Shown in pieces: positions 27,668 to 36,543 of a stretch of 44,046 bases of DNA. The notes beneath the pieces were generated by a model that ran no database searches, was not told where the DNA came from, and was given only the letters and a program-made list of their open reading frames with translations. The first letter of the stretch is position 1, and every line of letters starts with the position of its first letter. The DNA comes from Ignavibacteria bacterium RIFOXYC2_FULL_35_21. Lineage in GTDB: Bacteria > Bacteroidota > Ignavibacteria > Kapaibacteriales > UBA2268. Position numbers and translations under genes: made by a program. The stretch is from contig MHAY01000090.1 of the NCBI GenBank assembly GCA_001804705.1, positions 1-44,046 on the forward strand. The letters run 5' to 3'.

Positions 27668-28055
27668 TACAAATATTTGGATTAGCTTTCTTATAGGAAA
27701 ATTATTATCGAAATTAATTGATGTATTATTTAATGAAAATGTTGAAATTTTTACATCAAATGAGCAGATTTCCGAACTGATTGAAACAATTTCAAAATCT
27801 AAAATCCAAAAACACATTTCAAAGCTTGATATTAAAAGATTATTGCTTTTATTTGATTTAAAAACTATTATTGTTACACCAATACAAAAGCACAAAATTT
27901 GCCGTGACCCAAAGGATGATTATATACTTGACATTGCAATTGAAAGCAATGCAGAATATATTATAACAGGTGATAAAGATTTGCTGACTTTGAGTCCGTT
28001 TAGAAAAACTAAGATAATTACTTTTAAGGAATTTGATAACATTCTTAGAAGTTAA
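27651..28055 (+). CDS. PIN-domain ribonuclease toxin (COG1569-like)
   Basis: A 134-residue PIN protein. The acidic catalytic set is present: D6 in VIDTNIW, a Glu in ISELIET, and the DPKDDYILD and TGDKDLL segments. The overlap with the preceding small gene is typical of a type II toxin-antitoxin operon. It is expected to cleave RNA; the target is unknown. Related to the 29134 gene. Confidence 0.85.
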   Translation: MKVVIDTNIWISFLIGKLLSKLIDVLFNENVEIFTSNEQISELIETISKSKIQKHISKLDIKRLLLLFDLKTIIVTPIQKHKICRDPKDDYILDIAIESNAEYIITGDKDLLTLSPFRKTKIITFKEFDNILRS

Positions 28056-28111
28056 AGATAGTATCTTTAAAAAAATCAATTTAATTATTCAATCTCACAA
28101 ATGGAGCTAAT

Positions 28112-28795
28112 ATGAATCCTTTCATTTCCTTCTGTTTAAGAATAAGTCTCTTCCTATTTACAAGTCTTGTTCTATTTGCAAAGCCGGACAGCACCGAAAT
28201 TAACATCAAAGTCGGCTTCAAGGACAGTGAAACAAATCTTCTTGCCGATTTAATCAATGTTGAGAAAATTACTGTATCATTCTCTGATTCAAATCTTATA
28301 GGAAAGAAATTCATGCTCTCGCAGGTTGAATATATCAATGGAGAAAAAAAGGAAGATAAAGCTTTAATTAAGTGCGGCAAGGATACTATTAAAATGGTGA
28401 TAGGCGAAGATACTGTTTACCATATATTATCTGATTTATGTGATAGAGCTACTTATCAAGAAGATGATACTTTATTTATGATACATTTCCTTTGTGATAA
28501 TTCTGAGGATAGTTCAGCAAGAATTCAAATAAAATATCCCGGTTTTTTCTTTGATTATCCTTTACCAAAGAAAGAAGAAATTGGATATATGTTAAGAGAC
28601 TTATTTGTTTGTAGTGATTATAAAGGTATGTTTCCTTTTAATAAAAAAATTCCAATAATTACTTTTGCTCCACCATTCGACGTTGGAAATGGTGCTAAAG
28701 ATTATTGCATTTTAACTAATAAACCTGTCGAAGAGTGGAACAAGTACTATAAGCTTAATCATTATGTGGTTTTTTATCTTGAAATAAAGGATTGA
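28112..28795 (+). CDS. Secreted hypothetical protein
   Basis: A 227-residue protein with a clear signal peptide (hydrophobic to LVLFA, residue about 24) and a GGAG ribosome site. The mature part is beta-rich with four or five cysteines (IKCGKD, DLCDRA, FLCDNS, FVCSDY, DYCIL), suggesting disulfides in the envelope. It has no sorting domain and no recognised family. It sits between two PIN modules. Confidence 0.7.
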   Translation: MNPFISFCLRISLFLFTSLVLFAKPDSTEINIKVGFKDSETNLLADLINVEKITVSFSDSNLIGKKFMLSQVEYINGEKKEDKALIKCGKDTIKMVIGEDTVYHILSDLCDRATYQEDDTLFMIHFLCDNSEDSSARIQIKYPGFFFDYPLPKKEEIGYMLRDLFVCSDYKGMFPFNKKIPIITFAPPFDVGNGAKDYCILTNKPVEEWNKYYKLNHYVVFYLEIKD

Positions 28796-28855
28796 TAATA
28801 GCTTCATTCAAATTTTTATAAAATAATTTTTATTTTTTTTCGATAATACATATAT

Positions 28856-28873
28856 TGTATATCATGTATATCA
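28856..28873 (+). promoter_or_regulatory. Tandem TGTATATCA repeat, possible RHH operator
   Basis: Two adjacent copies of TGTATATCA 15 bp upstream of a ribbon-helix-helix antitoxin start. RHH antitoxins usually bind short repeats over their own promoter, so autoregulation is likely but not shown. Confidence 0.45.
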
Positions 28874-28888
28874 TAATTAGGAAAAAAT

Positions 28889-29137
28889 ATGACAAGTCAA
28901 TTATTAGTTAGGATTGATTCCGATACAAAAAATAAACTCAACCTTGTCGCTAGAAGGGAGGGTAAGACCTCCAGTGATGTAGTACGGGAACTTGTAAGTG
29001 ATTATATCAATGAAAGAGACATGTCTGCTTATATTGAGGATTTATGGGAAAGAATTGGAAAAAAAATCATCAATTCCGGAATTAAAGAAAAGGATATTAA
29101 TAAAATTATCAAAGAAGTTAGACGGGAAAACAAATGA
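28889..29137 (+). CDS. Ribbon-helix-helix antitoxin
   Basis: An 82-residue protein. Residues 3-45 form an RHH/CopG fold: the strand QLLVRIDS, a helix with KNKLNLVARREGK, and TSSDVVRELVSDYI. The tail (residues 46-82) is helical and basic and would wrap the toxin. The stop overlaps the next start as ATGA. It probably represses its own operon through the TGTATATCA repeats just upstream. Confidence 0.85.
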   Translation: MTSQLLVRIDSDTKNKLNLVARREGKTSSDVVRELVSDYINERDMSAYIEDLWERIGKKIINSGIKEKDINKIIKEVRRENK

Positions 29138-29547
29138 CACCCGTTGTAATCGATACTAATGTAATAGTTTCTTCATTTTACGGGGGAAATCCAAAAATAA
29201 TTATTGACCTATTGAAAGCTGAAAAAATTAGACTATGCATAAGCAAAGATATAATTAATGAATACATTAAAGTTCTTATCAGGTTCAAAAATATTGATCA
29301 TAGTGAAATTAATGAACTTCTAAATTTATTTTCAAACAGCAGAATTGTTATTTTTACAGGAAGTACACCAAAACTCAAAGTTGTCATCAATGACCCTGAT
29401 GATGATAAATTCATTGAATGTGCTGTGGAACTTGGTGCTGAATACATTATCTCAGGTGATAAGGATTTGCTCTCTATAAAACAATTTGGTAATATTAAAA
29501 TTGTAAATCCAAAGCAATTCCTTGATATTTTTGAAACGAAATTATAG
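29134..29547 (+). CDS. PIN-domain ribonuclease toxin
   Basis: A 137-residue PIN toxin with D7 in VVIDTNVIV, a Glu in INEYIKVL, and the NDPDDDKFIE and SGDKDLLS acidic segments, so the active site looks intact. It is translationally coupled to the RHH antitoxin by a 4-bp overlap. Paralogous in type to the 27651 toxin but paired with a different antitoxin fold. Confidence 0.87.
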   Translation: MTPVVIDTNVIVSSFYGGNPKIIIDLLKAEKIRLCISKDIINEYIKVLIRFKNIDHSEINELLNLFSNSRIVIFTGSTPKLKVVINDPDDDKFIECAVELGAEYIISGDKDLLSIKQFGNIKIVNPKQFLDIFETKL

Positions 29548-29625
29548 TATTTATAGAATTTCTGAGACCAATTCCCGTTTCATGTGTCATTATATATTAT
29601 ATCATAACATATTTTGAATAAGTCC

Positions 29626-31041
29626 ATGAAAAGAGTCATATTCATAATTGTATTATTAATAGCTCTTGCATTTCAATCCGCCCAGAGTCAGCAGGAGAGC
29701 GGCTGGATTGACAAAGGCAACTACCTTGAAAATAAATTAGTAACATCAACATACTACAAAGTACAATTTTCTCCCGACGGTAAAAGCATTTTAACCTTTG
29801 GAGATGACCAATTTTTAAGAAAGTGGGATACAGAAACAGGTACACTACTTAAAGAAATTAAAATGACAGATCATTGGTTTATTATGTATGATATATCATC
29901 AGATAATAAATATTTCGCTTATTATGATTTGCAATTTAATTTTGACGGTTATAATGATACATTATATATTTATGATATCGAAAATGAAGAAATAAAATGT
30001 TCACCATCAATTTATATACCTCCGGATAATACAGGTGGACCAAATGTTGAATTTCTTTTTTTTAAGTTCCGACCTGTGAAAAATTGTGTTTTATTAACTG
30101 CAAGAGGTAATTTTTACTATGGTGCTGGTATGAGTAGTGTTCATGGTATTAATATAGAATACTATGCTGATTCATGCAATCAGATAAATTATATAAGTGG
30201 TTTGGTCCCATACAAACTTGTTTACTCGCCTGATGGGAAAAAATATGCAATTTACGGATATTCTGAATCAGGATATGAAGACCGCCGGGATTATAAATAC
30301 TGGCATAGATACTATTATAGTTTTGAATTACAAAACGTTGATGTACCGGACACAACATTTATTTTAGATAGTATATCTTCTGAAAGTGAATTTGATATTC
30401 CTATAATACCATATTTTTTATTTACATCGGATTCAAAATATTTAGCAGTTTTTGAAGATAACAAAATAAAGTTTTGGGATGCGACAACAGGTGAGCTTTC
30501 TATGGTTATTGACAATTTTTATTTTAGTAGTTACTATGATGGCAGAATTATGTTTTCGAAGGACATGAAATATTTAATTAAATGGGAAAACAAAAATAAA
30601 AATTTGATTATTCATTTTATTCATATCAAAGATACCGAAACCAGTGAACCAATTATAATCAATAATGTTATTGCAACATGTCTTGACTTATCAAATGATT
30701 CAAGTTTTGTTATTGGTACATCTGATGGAAGATTATTACTAATAAAGGATATTTATTCAAATATCATTAAGACATCAGTAACATCAGGTATAAAATTGAT
30801 TTATCCCAATCCTGCTAATGACCAGGTTCGCATTAATTATTCCTTATCCGAAAATTCGAGTGTCAAACTCACTTTATTTGATTTTATGGGAAAAAAAATC
30901 AAAACACTCATTGATGGAAATAAATCAGCCAATGATTATGTAGAAACTATCAATACAGGCTTTTTAACAGAAGGCATGTATTTCTTGAAATTACAAACAG
31001 GAACGACAACATCACTATTCAAATTGATGATAAACAGATAG
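29626..31041 (+). CDS. Secreted WD40-like protein with T9SS sorting domain
   Basis: A 471-residue protein from the ATG at 29626; the frame stays open from a TTG at 29614, but the signal peptide begins at MKRVIF. The signal peptide ends near AQSQ (residue 21). WD40-type blades are recognisable at YKVQFSPDGKSILTFG...LRKWDTETG and FTSDSKYLAVF...KFWDATTGE, with looser ones between. The C-terminus is a sorting domain (IYPNPANDQ, FLTEGMYFLKLQTG) of a more canonical, KTL-type sequence than those of the 14-24 kb genes. It is followed by a decayed copy of its own 5' end. Confidence 0.83.
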   Translation: MKRVIFIIVLLIALAFQSAQSQQESGWIDKGNYLENKLVTSTYYKVQFSPDGKSILTFGDDQFLRKWDTETGTLLKEIKMTDHWFIMYDISSDNKYFAYYDLQFNFDGYNDTLYIYDIENEEIKCSPSIYIPPDNTGGPNVEFLFFKFRPVKNCVLLTARGNFYYGAGMSSVHGINIEYYADSCNQINYISGLVPYKLVYSPDGKKYAIYGYSESGYEDRRDYKYWHRYYYSFELQNVDVPDTTFILDSISSESEFDIPIIPYFLFTSDSKYLAVFEDNKIKFWDATTGELSMVIDNFYFSSYYDGRIMFSKDMKYLIKWENKNKNLIIHFIHIKDTETSEPIIINNVIATCLDLSNDSSFVIGTSDGRLLLIKDIYSNIIKTSVTSGIKLIYPNPANDQVRINYSLSENSSVKLTLFDFMGKKIKTLIDGNKSANDYVETINTGFLTEGMYFLKLQTGTTTSLFKLMINR

Positions 31042-31054
31042 TTGCTAAAGGTCC

Positions 31055-31204
31055 ATGAAAAGAAAATTATTCATAATTGTATTATTGATAGCTCTTGCTT
31101 TTCAATATGCCAAAAGCCAGCCTGAGAGCGGCTGGATTGACAAAGGCAAGACAATACTTACTTATGGAGATGAATTATTAAGAAATCCCATTTGCGAAAA
31201 CTGA
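31055..31204 (+). pseudogene. Decayed duplicate of the preceding T9SS cargo gene
   Basis: A 49-codon remnant starting MKRKLFIIVLLIALAF. It copies the signal peptide and the ESGWIDKG segment of the 29626 gene, then jumps to a stretch like SILTFGDDQFLRK (here TILTYGDELLRN) and stops. An internal deletion of roughly 23 codons and loss of the rest of the gene explain it. The spacer after it shows no more of the paralogue. Confidence 0.8.
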
Positions 31205-31256
31205 ATTATAGAATTATTTTTGATAAATCATAATAATAGAATAATATAAATAATTC

Positions 31257-31562
31257 ATGAAAAAAATAATTATTAAAAAATTACGTTGGAACAAAGAGAA
31301 AAATGAGATTTTAAAGAAGAAGAGAAATATATCTTTCGAAGTTGTTGCTGACTTTATTAGTAAGGGTAATATTATTGATGATATTGTTCATCCAAATAAG
31401 ACAAAATTTCAAAATCAAAAAATATTTATTGTTGATGTTAATAATTATATCTATTTAATCCCTTATATTGAAACAAAAGATGAAATATTTTTAAAAACGA
31501 TATATCCAAGTAGGAAATTTACTCAGTTGTATTTGTATGGAGACAGTGATGAAGAAAAATAA
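31257..31562 (+). CDS. BrnT-family (DUF497) toxin
   Basis: A 101-residue protein with the BrnT layout: LRWNKEKNEILKKKRNISFE (the W-x-x-x-K-N...H/N-x-x-S/F-E opening), a VVADF helix, a central beta-sheet and a late basic TIYPSRKF strand. BrnT proteins have a RelE-like ribonuclease fold and are encoded before their antitoxin, as here. It overlaps the next gene by 14 bp. The sequence is more diverged than usual. Confidence 0.75.
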   Translation: MKKIIIKKLRWNKEKNEILKKKRNISFEVVADFISKGNIIDDIVHPNKTKFQNQKIFIVDVNNYIYLIPYIETKDEIFLKTIYPSRKFTQLYLYGDSDEEK

Positions 31563-31860
31563 AATAGTAGATTGGAGTGAACTCGCTCTCGACAAAGATG
31601 AAATAGAACTTCTTGTATCAGTTGAAAAAGGTGAATGGAAAAGTACTGGTAATATTGAAAAAAGAAGGGATGAATTAAGGAAGTTTTTTAATCCTGATTA
31701 TGCCACTGATGAAGACTCCGGCAAAATTACATTAAAAATCCCAAAAAAGGATTTAGCTAATTTAAAATTGAAAAGCAAAAAATTGGGGATTAGTTATGAT
31801 GTACTAATTTCAAAACTTATTCATAATTACGCTCAGAACAGAATAAATGTAAGTTTATAA
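31549..31860 (+). CDS. CopG/BrnA-like antitoxin
   Basis: A 103-residue protein from the ATG at 31549, chosen because GGAG lies 6 bp upstream; an ATG at 31537 is also in frame. The C-terminal half has the strand KITLKIPKKDLANLKLKSKK followed by LGISYDVLISKLIHNYA, the helix-turn pattern of CopG-type antitoxins that pair with BrnT-like toxins. It should repress the operon and neutralise the toxin. Confidence 0.78.
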   Translation: MKKNKIVDWSELALDKDEIELLVSVEKGEWKSTGNIEKRRDELRKFFNPDYATDEDSGKITLKIPKKDLANLKLKSKKLGISYDVLISKLIHNYAQNRINVSL

Positions 31861-31998
31861 AAGGAAAAAAATACGATTTCATATCAATAAATCACAATTC
31901 TGAAAAATTATTATTGAGGATAAAAGACATGTAATCCTTGTAAGCTATAGATTGAGAATCTATTTAATTACTATTTTTTATCAATATTTCGTAATCTA

Positions 31999-33948
31999 TC
32001 AAAACCTCACATCCAACTCCAGGTACAGCCTGCTGTCTGTGTTTCCCCGGATTTCATTATATCCACTCCCCATAGATTCAACTCCTTTCTTTGTTAAAAT
32101 TGAATACCTGAGCCAAAGCGATACTTCCCCGACAGGCGTGAATCCTGCATATATGAACAGCTTCGTTCCTTTGCCATACATTGGAAATGTCAGGAAGTAA
32201 CCCGGTACGATTGATTCGAACTGCCAGATTGCAGATTCATAGCTGTCTGTCGAAAAGTATGTTACCCTCCCCCCAATTTTAATATAAGATAAGGGCTCCC
32301 AGCTTAAATCTGCAAAAGTGAGAAAGCCCTTTTCATCAGTTTTGATGTTTCCAAACCTTGCATATACTCCTTCTCCTCGTATATATAATTTGATGTCCTT
32401 AAAGGATTGAATAAAATCAAGCCTCGCTCTGGAAATATTTTTTGTAAAGGATGTGTAAACATCAGAATCATTTTTGTAGCTGTCTGTGCTGATTTCATTT
32501 CTCAGTCTAAGCTTAATTTTTGTCCTTGATGTAATATCATAATCAAGTTCTGTAAAAGCATCAATTCCTTTTTTCGGAATCGGAAGATAAGGAGTTTCTG
32601 ACAGGTTTTTATAAACATCAACATATAAAGACAAATTGAGATTCTTCAAAACTTTCCATAATATTCCCGAATATAAGCCAGTCTCATTTGCAGGTGCATC
32701 TGACTCACCCAGGTTATAACCCAAGGGAGAGCGGAAATTCGGTTTGAAATACCTGTAATGAAAAGCCAACTCTACATCTCCGAGTTTAAACTGTGCCGAT
32801 GATTTTGCAGAAATATTTCCTTTTGCATCACTGCTTACTTCAGCAGAATAAGAGGAATTATCGAAGAACAGGAAAAAGTAAGCGGATGATAAAAGACCCG
32901 ATTTACCGTTGAACGCAGTTTTTGCAGTACTTGTTATTTCTTTTGAGTAGTCGAGCAAGTATGATGTAAAACCGAATTTCATGCTTTCTAACTGCAATTC
33001 TAAATTCCCTCCGAAGCTTTTTTCATTAATAACATACCTTTTTTCGAGCTCGTTTTCAGTCCTGTAATATCCTGCTGAATAGAGAGAAGTTACATATTTT
33101 CCGCTCGAATCAATGTTAGCCCCTCTTGGAGAATAAGATGCCCAAAGGATTGACGATAAGTTTGCCGATTTTGAAAATCCCCAGTTGCTTTGGATCGCCA
33201 AACCACGGAAGAAGTTGTAGTCAATTGAAGAACGGTAGGGCTTAATCCCGCTCCCTATCTGCATCGCAGGAGATATAACCTCAGCTCCTTTTCTCATCCC
33301 ATAGCTCTTCCAGAGTATGCTCCCCATTCCGTTTTCAACAAAATAATCCCCTATGATAAACTGGGTATTTAAAACTTTTCCCGATATAAAACCTGAAGTA
33401 AAGTTCGTGACAAATTGTTCGCCCGGGTCTTTGTCAAATAGAAATCCCGCAGAAATATTTTTGTAATAAATTGACGATTTTGCATACATATTCAAAGATG
33501 TACCTTTGAATGAACCTGTTTCAAAACCTCTTTGAGTTTGAAATTGATTCTGATTTCTTATTCTCAGATACGATTTTTTTGATTTTGCAGTTTGAACCGG
33601 GTAATCAAGTGTCGTACATAGTTTCAGGAGATACATCTGCTCATCGGTCAGATTGAGAGCATTATCAATATCATCGTAAGTTGCATCTGGGTTTAAAGAA
33701 ATAATTAGTATCATTTGGGCTATAGATGTACTGAAACCCGGGAGCTGTAACAATTCCTCCGTTGTTGCGGTTTTCAAAGGTAGCGGCTTGTCAATGAATT
33801 TTTGTATTTCGTCAATTAATGGCGAGGAACCTGTTACAGATGATATTTTTTCAAGTATGGATTCAAGATATGACTCATCATATTCCTGGGAGAATGATGA
33901 TTGACTTGATATAATGACAATTAGAAAAATCAGAACAGATAATCGCAT
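31999..33948 (-). CDS. Helix-hairpin-helix / beta-barrel outer membrane protein
   Basis: A 649-residue protein. The signal peptide ends near SFSQ (residue 21). Residues about 40-115 contain paired HhH-like motifs (KTATTEELLQLPGFSTSIAQMI, NLTDEQMYLLKL) similar to ComEA-type proteins. The remaining 500 residues alternate short amphipathic strands and turns and end in an aromatic Phe (LYLELDVRF), the usual outer membrane barrel ending. The barrel is inferred from the pattern. The family occurs in Bacteroidota but its function is not established. Confidence 0.75.
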   Translation of the reverse strand: MRLSVLIFLIVIISSQSSFSQEYDESYLESILEKISSVTGSSPLIDEIQKFIDKPLPLKTATTEELLQLPGFSTSIAQMILIISLNPDATYDDIDNALNLTDEQMYLLKLCTTLDYPVQTAKSKKSYLRIRNQNQFQTQRGFETGSFKGTSLNMYAKSSIYYKNISAGFLFDKDPGEQFVTNFTSGFISGKVLNTQFIIGDYFVENGMGSILWKSYGMRKGAEVISPAMQIGSGIKPYRSSIDYNFFRGLAIQSNWGFSKSANLSSILWASYSPRGANIDSSGKYVTSLYSAGYYRTENELEKRYVINEKSFGGNLELQLESMKFGFTSYLLDYSKEITSTAKTAFNGKSGLLSSAYFFLFFDNSSYSAEVSSDAKGNISAKSSAQFKLGDVELAFHYRYFKPNFRSPLGYNLGESDAPANETGLYSGILWKVLKNLNLSLYVDVYKNLSETPYLPIPKKGIDAFTELDYDITSRTKIKLRLRNEISTDSYKNDSDVYTSFTKNISRARLDFIQSFKDIKLYIRGEGVYARFGNIKTDEKGFLTFADLSWEPLSYIKIGGRVTYFSTDSYESAIWQFESIVPGYFLTFPMYGKGTKLFIYAGFTPVGEVSLWLRYSILTKKGVESMGSGYNEIRGNTDSRLYLELDVRF

Positions 33949-33980
33949 ATTATACTAAAATCAATACAATTATTTTTATA

Positions 33981-34083
33981 AATGTTCAACTCCTTCAGAG
34001 TTGTGACCTTCTTTTTGTACTTTTTTCTACTAATGTTTAACTCCTATGGAGTTAGCTTATAAAAACATATATCGCGTAGCGAT
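33981..34083. repeat. Cluster of short palindromic repeats
   Basis: Two related elements, AATGTTCAACTCCTTCAGAGTT (33981) and AATGTTTAACTCCTATGGAGTT (34032), each form an AACTC(C)-loop-(G)GAGTT hairpin. They are followed by ATCGC-GTA-GCGAT at 34071-34083, the reverse complement of the hairpin in the 3471 and 3747 repeats. The cluster sits in a 195-bp spacer between two minus-strand genes. Confidence 0.75.
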
Positions 34084-34143
34084 TAAATATAGGTAACATA
34101 GGAATCGCCGCACCCACACTTATACCGAAGGGATTATATATTA

Positions 34144-34878
34144 TCATTTGAGCAATTTATAATACACACTCTTTCTCTTTACCGCTCTCCGCAAAGGGCT
34201 GTCCTTGCCGAAACTGACACGCAGCCTGTCGTTATTCTCAAAAACAATTATACCATCATCCATTTCGGTGAAACCATCAGCATAAGAATTACCCCATTGC
34301 CAGGTTTCTTTGAGCATATCATCATTAATGAAGGATGAATCAACAGGCGGCGGCTGAGGAGGCTTCCCTAAGATTTGCACCCTGTCTGTGATTGTATTGA
34401 GAACATACAAAACCATATACTTTTCATCATATTTCCCGATTAATGCCATATACTTTCCCAATTCATCAGGAACAGCAATGAATGAGAACCAATCGGTTTT
34501 ATTTATTCGGGATGATTTCATTTCGTAACTTGTTTCGTCGAGATACCTGATTTCACACATTGGAAGCCATGCCCCAACCTGGAACAATCCGCCGACAATA
34601 TATTTTTTCTCATGAAGATTATATCCTATGCTGTGCCAAATACCTTCGAGCTTGTATTCTTTCAAAACAGAACTATCCTTTGAAAAATGTAGTTTGAGCA
34701 GTGTCTCCCCGGGTGATTTATCATACTTGGGATATGATAAAATTTTTATTTCAAGATAGGTTGACGCTCCATAACAGGCAAATGAATTAGTAGTTTCATC
34801 GAAAGACAATAATTCGACAGAAATCAGAGCATTAAAAAGTAAAATGAGAAAAGTTTTGAATGATTTAATACCCATCAT
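34144..34878 (-). CDS. Secreted hypothetical protein
   Basis: A 244-residue protein with a signal sequence (about residues 1-24, MMGIKSFKTFLILLF; the second Met is an equally good start). The mature part is beta-rich and could form a partial propeller, but no domain was recognised. It has no T9SS domain. It diverges from the 35055 gene across a 176-bp AT-rich spacer that must hold both promoters. Confidence 0.65.
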   Translation of the reverse strand: MMGIKSFKTFLILLFNALISVELLSFDETTNSFACYGASTYLEIKILSYPKYDKSPGETLLKLHFSKDSSVLKEYKLEGIWHSIGYNLHEKKYIVGGLFQVGAWLPMCEIRYLDETSYEMKSSRINKTDWFSFIAVPDELGKYMALIGKYDEKYMVLYVLNTITDRVQILGKPPQPPPVDSSFINDDMLKETWQWGNSYADGFTEMDDGIIVFENNDRLRVSFGKDSPLRRAVKRKSVYYKLLK

Positions 34879-35054
34879 AAAAGCGACAAATCCAATATTT
34901 CTAATTCATTATACGCAATATAAAAAAACCTGAGCAAATCCGTACAACATAAAACCTTTTATATTTGATTTACATTTAGGTATTACTACTTATTGCATTT
35001 GGAAAATAATTTAATTAAATTCGTTTTTGCTTGTTAACAAATTTATAAAAGTGA

Positions 35055-35981
35055 ATGAGTTATATTTCCGGAAATATTGTATTATTTATTTTTATCCTTG
35101 AGTTTACAGCAAACTCTAACTCTCAAAATATAACAAATAACCCTCTTTCCAATAATATTGAAGATAGCTTACAATCTTCGTCTTATATAAGTGATTATCA
35201 TAAGCTAAATCCCGGCAAAATAATATTCTCAAATACTCCTATTGAACCCGGAAAAGAAAACCAATCCGGATTATCTGATACTTTTTCATCAACTGACAAT
35301 ATTTGGGGAATAATATATCTGAATGATTCATTCAAAAACCTCACTCAATCAAACAAATACGAGGTCAGTCAATACATAATCGTTGACGGGAACGAAACAG
35401 CCCGTTATTCATTCAGGATGCTTCCTGAAAAAATCGAGCAGACTTTTCTGAAAACCGAAATAATTGTTCCTCCCGCTCAGGCACACACGAAAGGTGTTAA
35501 ACACTATGTCAGAGGTTTTTCCGGAATCTCAGCCGGTATGCATGACGTCAAAGTGGCAATGCGTATCCGTGACGATACTGTTGCTGTCGGCAGTTTCACT
35601 CTCGATTGCCATGACGGAACAGAATACATTAAAGAATTGAATAATGATTATGAGACAAAAACCATGAAATCCCTCATGCTCCCTAAGCCTGTAATAAGGG
35701 ATGCCGTTCTGGAAGCAGATATACTCAACTCGCTTTCGGATTTGCCTAGAACAGCCCTCAAGGTAGTAATCACGGATAACGGATGGACACTAATCAAAAA
35801 TCTCGCTGGGGAACCTGTCTTCAGAACAATCAACACAGCCATCGCTTTCAAAAAGCCCGAAGGCAACTGCTCTATGGTTTTTATTTCATTCAGGCAGGAC
35901 TTCGACGGCAAAAATTTCGGCAAAACACACAAATACGCCATCGGCAACTCCTACGACATACCCTGCAAAAATGTTAAGTAA
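35055..35981 (+). CDS. Secreted hypothetical protein
   Basis: A 308-residue protein with a signal peptide ending near SNSQ (residue 23). The mature part has two halves. Residues 80-185 (YIIVDGNETARYSFRML...GMHDVKVAMRIRDD) look like a beta-sandwich. Residues 215-300 (LSDLPRTALKVVITDNGWTL...FKKPEGNCSMVFI) form a second unit. Codon use is more GC-rich towards the 3' end than at the start. No family recognised and no sorting domain. Confidence 0.65.
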   Translation: MSYISGNIVLFIFILEFTANSNSQNITNNPLSNNIEDSLQSSSYISDYHKLNPGKIIFSNTPIEPGKENQSGLSDTFSSTDNIWGIIYLNDSFKNLTQSNKYEVSQYIIVDGNETARYSFRMLPEKIEQTFLKTEIIVPPAQAHTKGVKHYVRGFSGISAGMHDVKVAMRIRDDTVAVGSFTLDCHDGTEYIKELNNDYETKTMKSLMLPKPVIRDAVLEADILNSLSDLPRTALKVVITDNGWTLIKNLAGEPVFRTINTAIAFKKPEGNCSMVFISFRQDFDGKNFGKTHKYAIGNSYDIPCKNVK

Positions 35982-36000
35982 AAATTATTCACTCACCTTA

Positions 36001-36186
36001 TCAATTGCATCGGGAGTTACAAAAACAGGTGTCATATAGGACAGAATCAGGGTTAAAGTATCCATTCTCTGGATCGTGGGGATAGTACATCGTCCAGCAT
36101 GGATTAAGTGTATCCGTCGCTTTTGCATTTTGAGCAAAGAAAGTTAAAAAGGCAATTACAAACAAGATTTTGAATATAGTTTTCAT
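36001..36186 (-). CDS. Small secreted Cys-containing peptide
   Basis: A 61-residue frame: a strong signal peptide (about 1-22, ending NAKA) followed by a mature peptide of about 38 residues with four cysteines (PCW, TCFC, RCN) and several Tyr/Pro. A purine-rich AGGGGAAAG lies upstream of the ATG. No homologue recognised; its small size leaves some doubt that it is expressed. Confidence 0.5.
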   Translation of the reverse strand: MKTIFKILFVIAFLTFFAQNAKATDTLNPCWTMYYPHDPENGYFNPDSVLYDTCFCNSRCN

Positions 36187-36198
36187 TTTTTTTCTTTC

Positions 36199-36249
36199 CC
36201 CTCATCCCTTTCTCCCTTCTCCCACCGGGAGAAGGGCTGGGGTTGAGGG
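36199..36249. repeat. CCCTCATCCC...GGTTGAGGG hairpin
   Basis: Long imperfect inverted repeat with the core CCCTTCTCCC-ACC-GGGAGAAGGG and outer arms CCCTCA/TGAGGG. Same general design as the hairpins at 16539 and 20213 but not the same sequence. Confidence 0.75.
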
Positions 36250-36491
36250 CATATATTATATATAACCAAAATTATTCACTTTTCATTATTCTTTATTCAC
36301 TAACTATAATGACACATTAAATGCAAAAAGGTCTCAAACTAATTAATAATTAATAATGAAAAATGAATAATTGAGGATTAACTTAAGAAAAGAAATTATG
36401 TGTTCCAAGAGATGGTTTAATAATTTATGTTACGTAAAAATCATAGAAATCTTTGTGGTAAAAATTAGCATTGATACGGGTTTCCGCCTAT

Positions 36492-36543
36492 GGATTCTTC
36501 GACAGAGCCTGCCCTGAGCTTGCCGAAGGACTCAGAATGACAT
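36492..36543. repeat. CTTCGACAG...GCTTGCCGAAGG palindrome
   Basis: Imperfect palindrome of a type widely dispersed in bacterial genomes (arms CTTCGACAG and CTTGCCGAAG around GCCCTGAG). It is followed by CAGAATGACA, as the palindrome at 3627-3651 is followed by GCATGACA. Confidence 0.65.

Noticed and set aside
36492-36543. Attachment site or insertion-sequence end
   Set aside because: The palindrome belongs to a common dispersed type, and no transposase, integrase or target duplication is visible.
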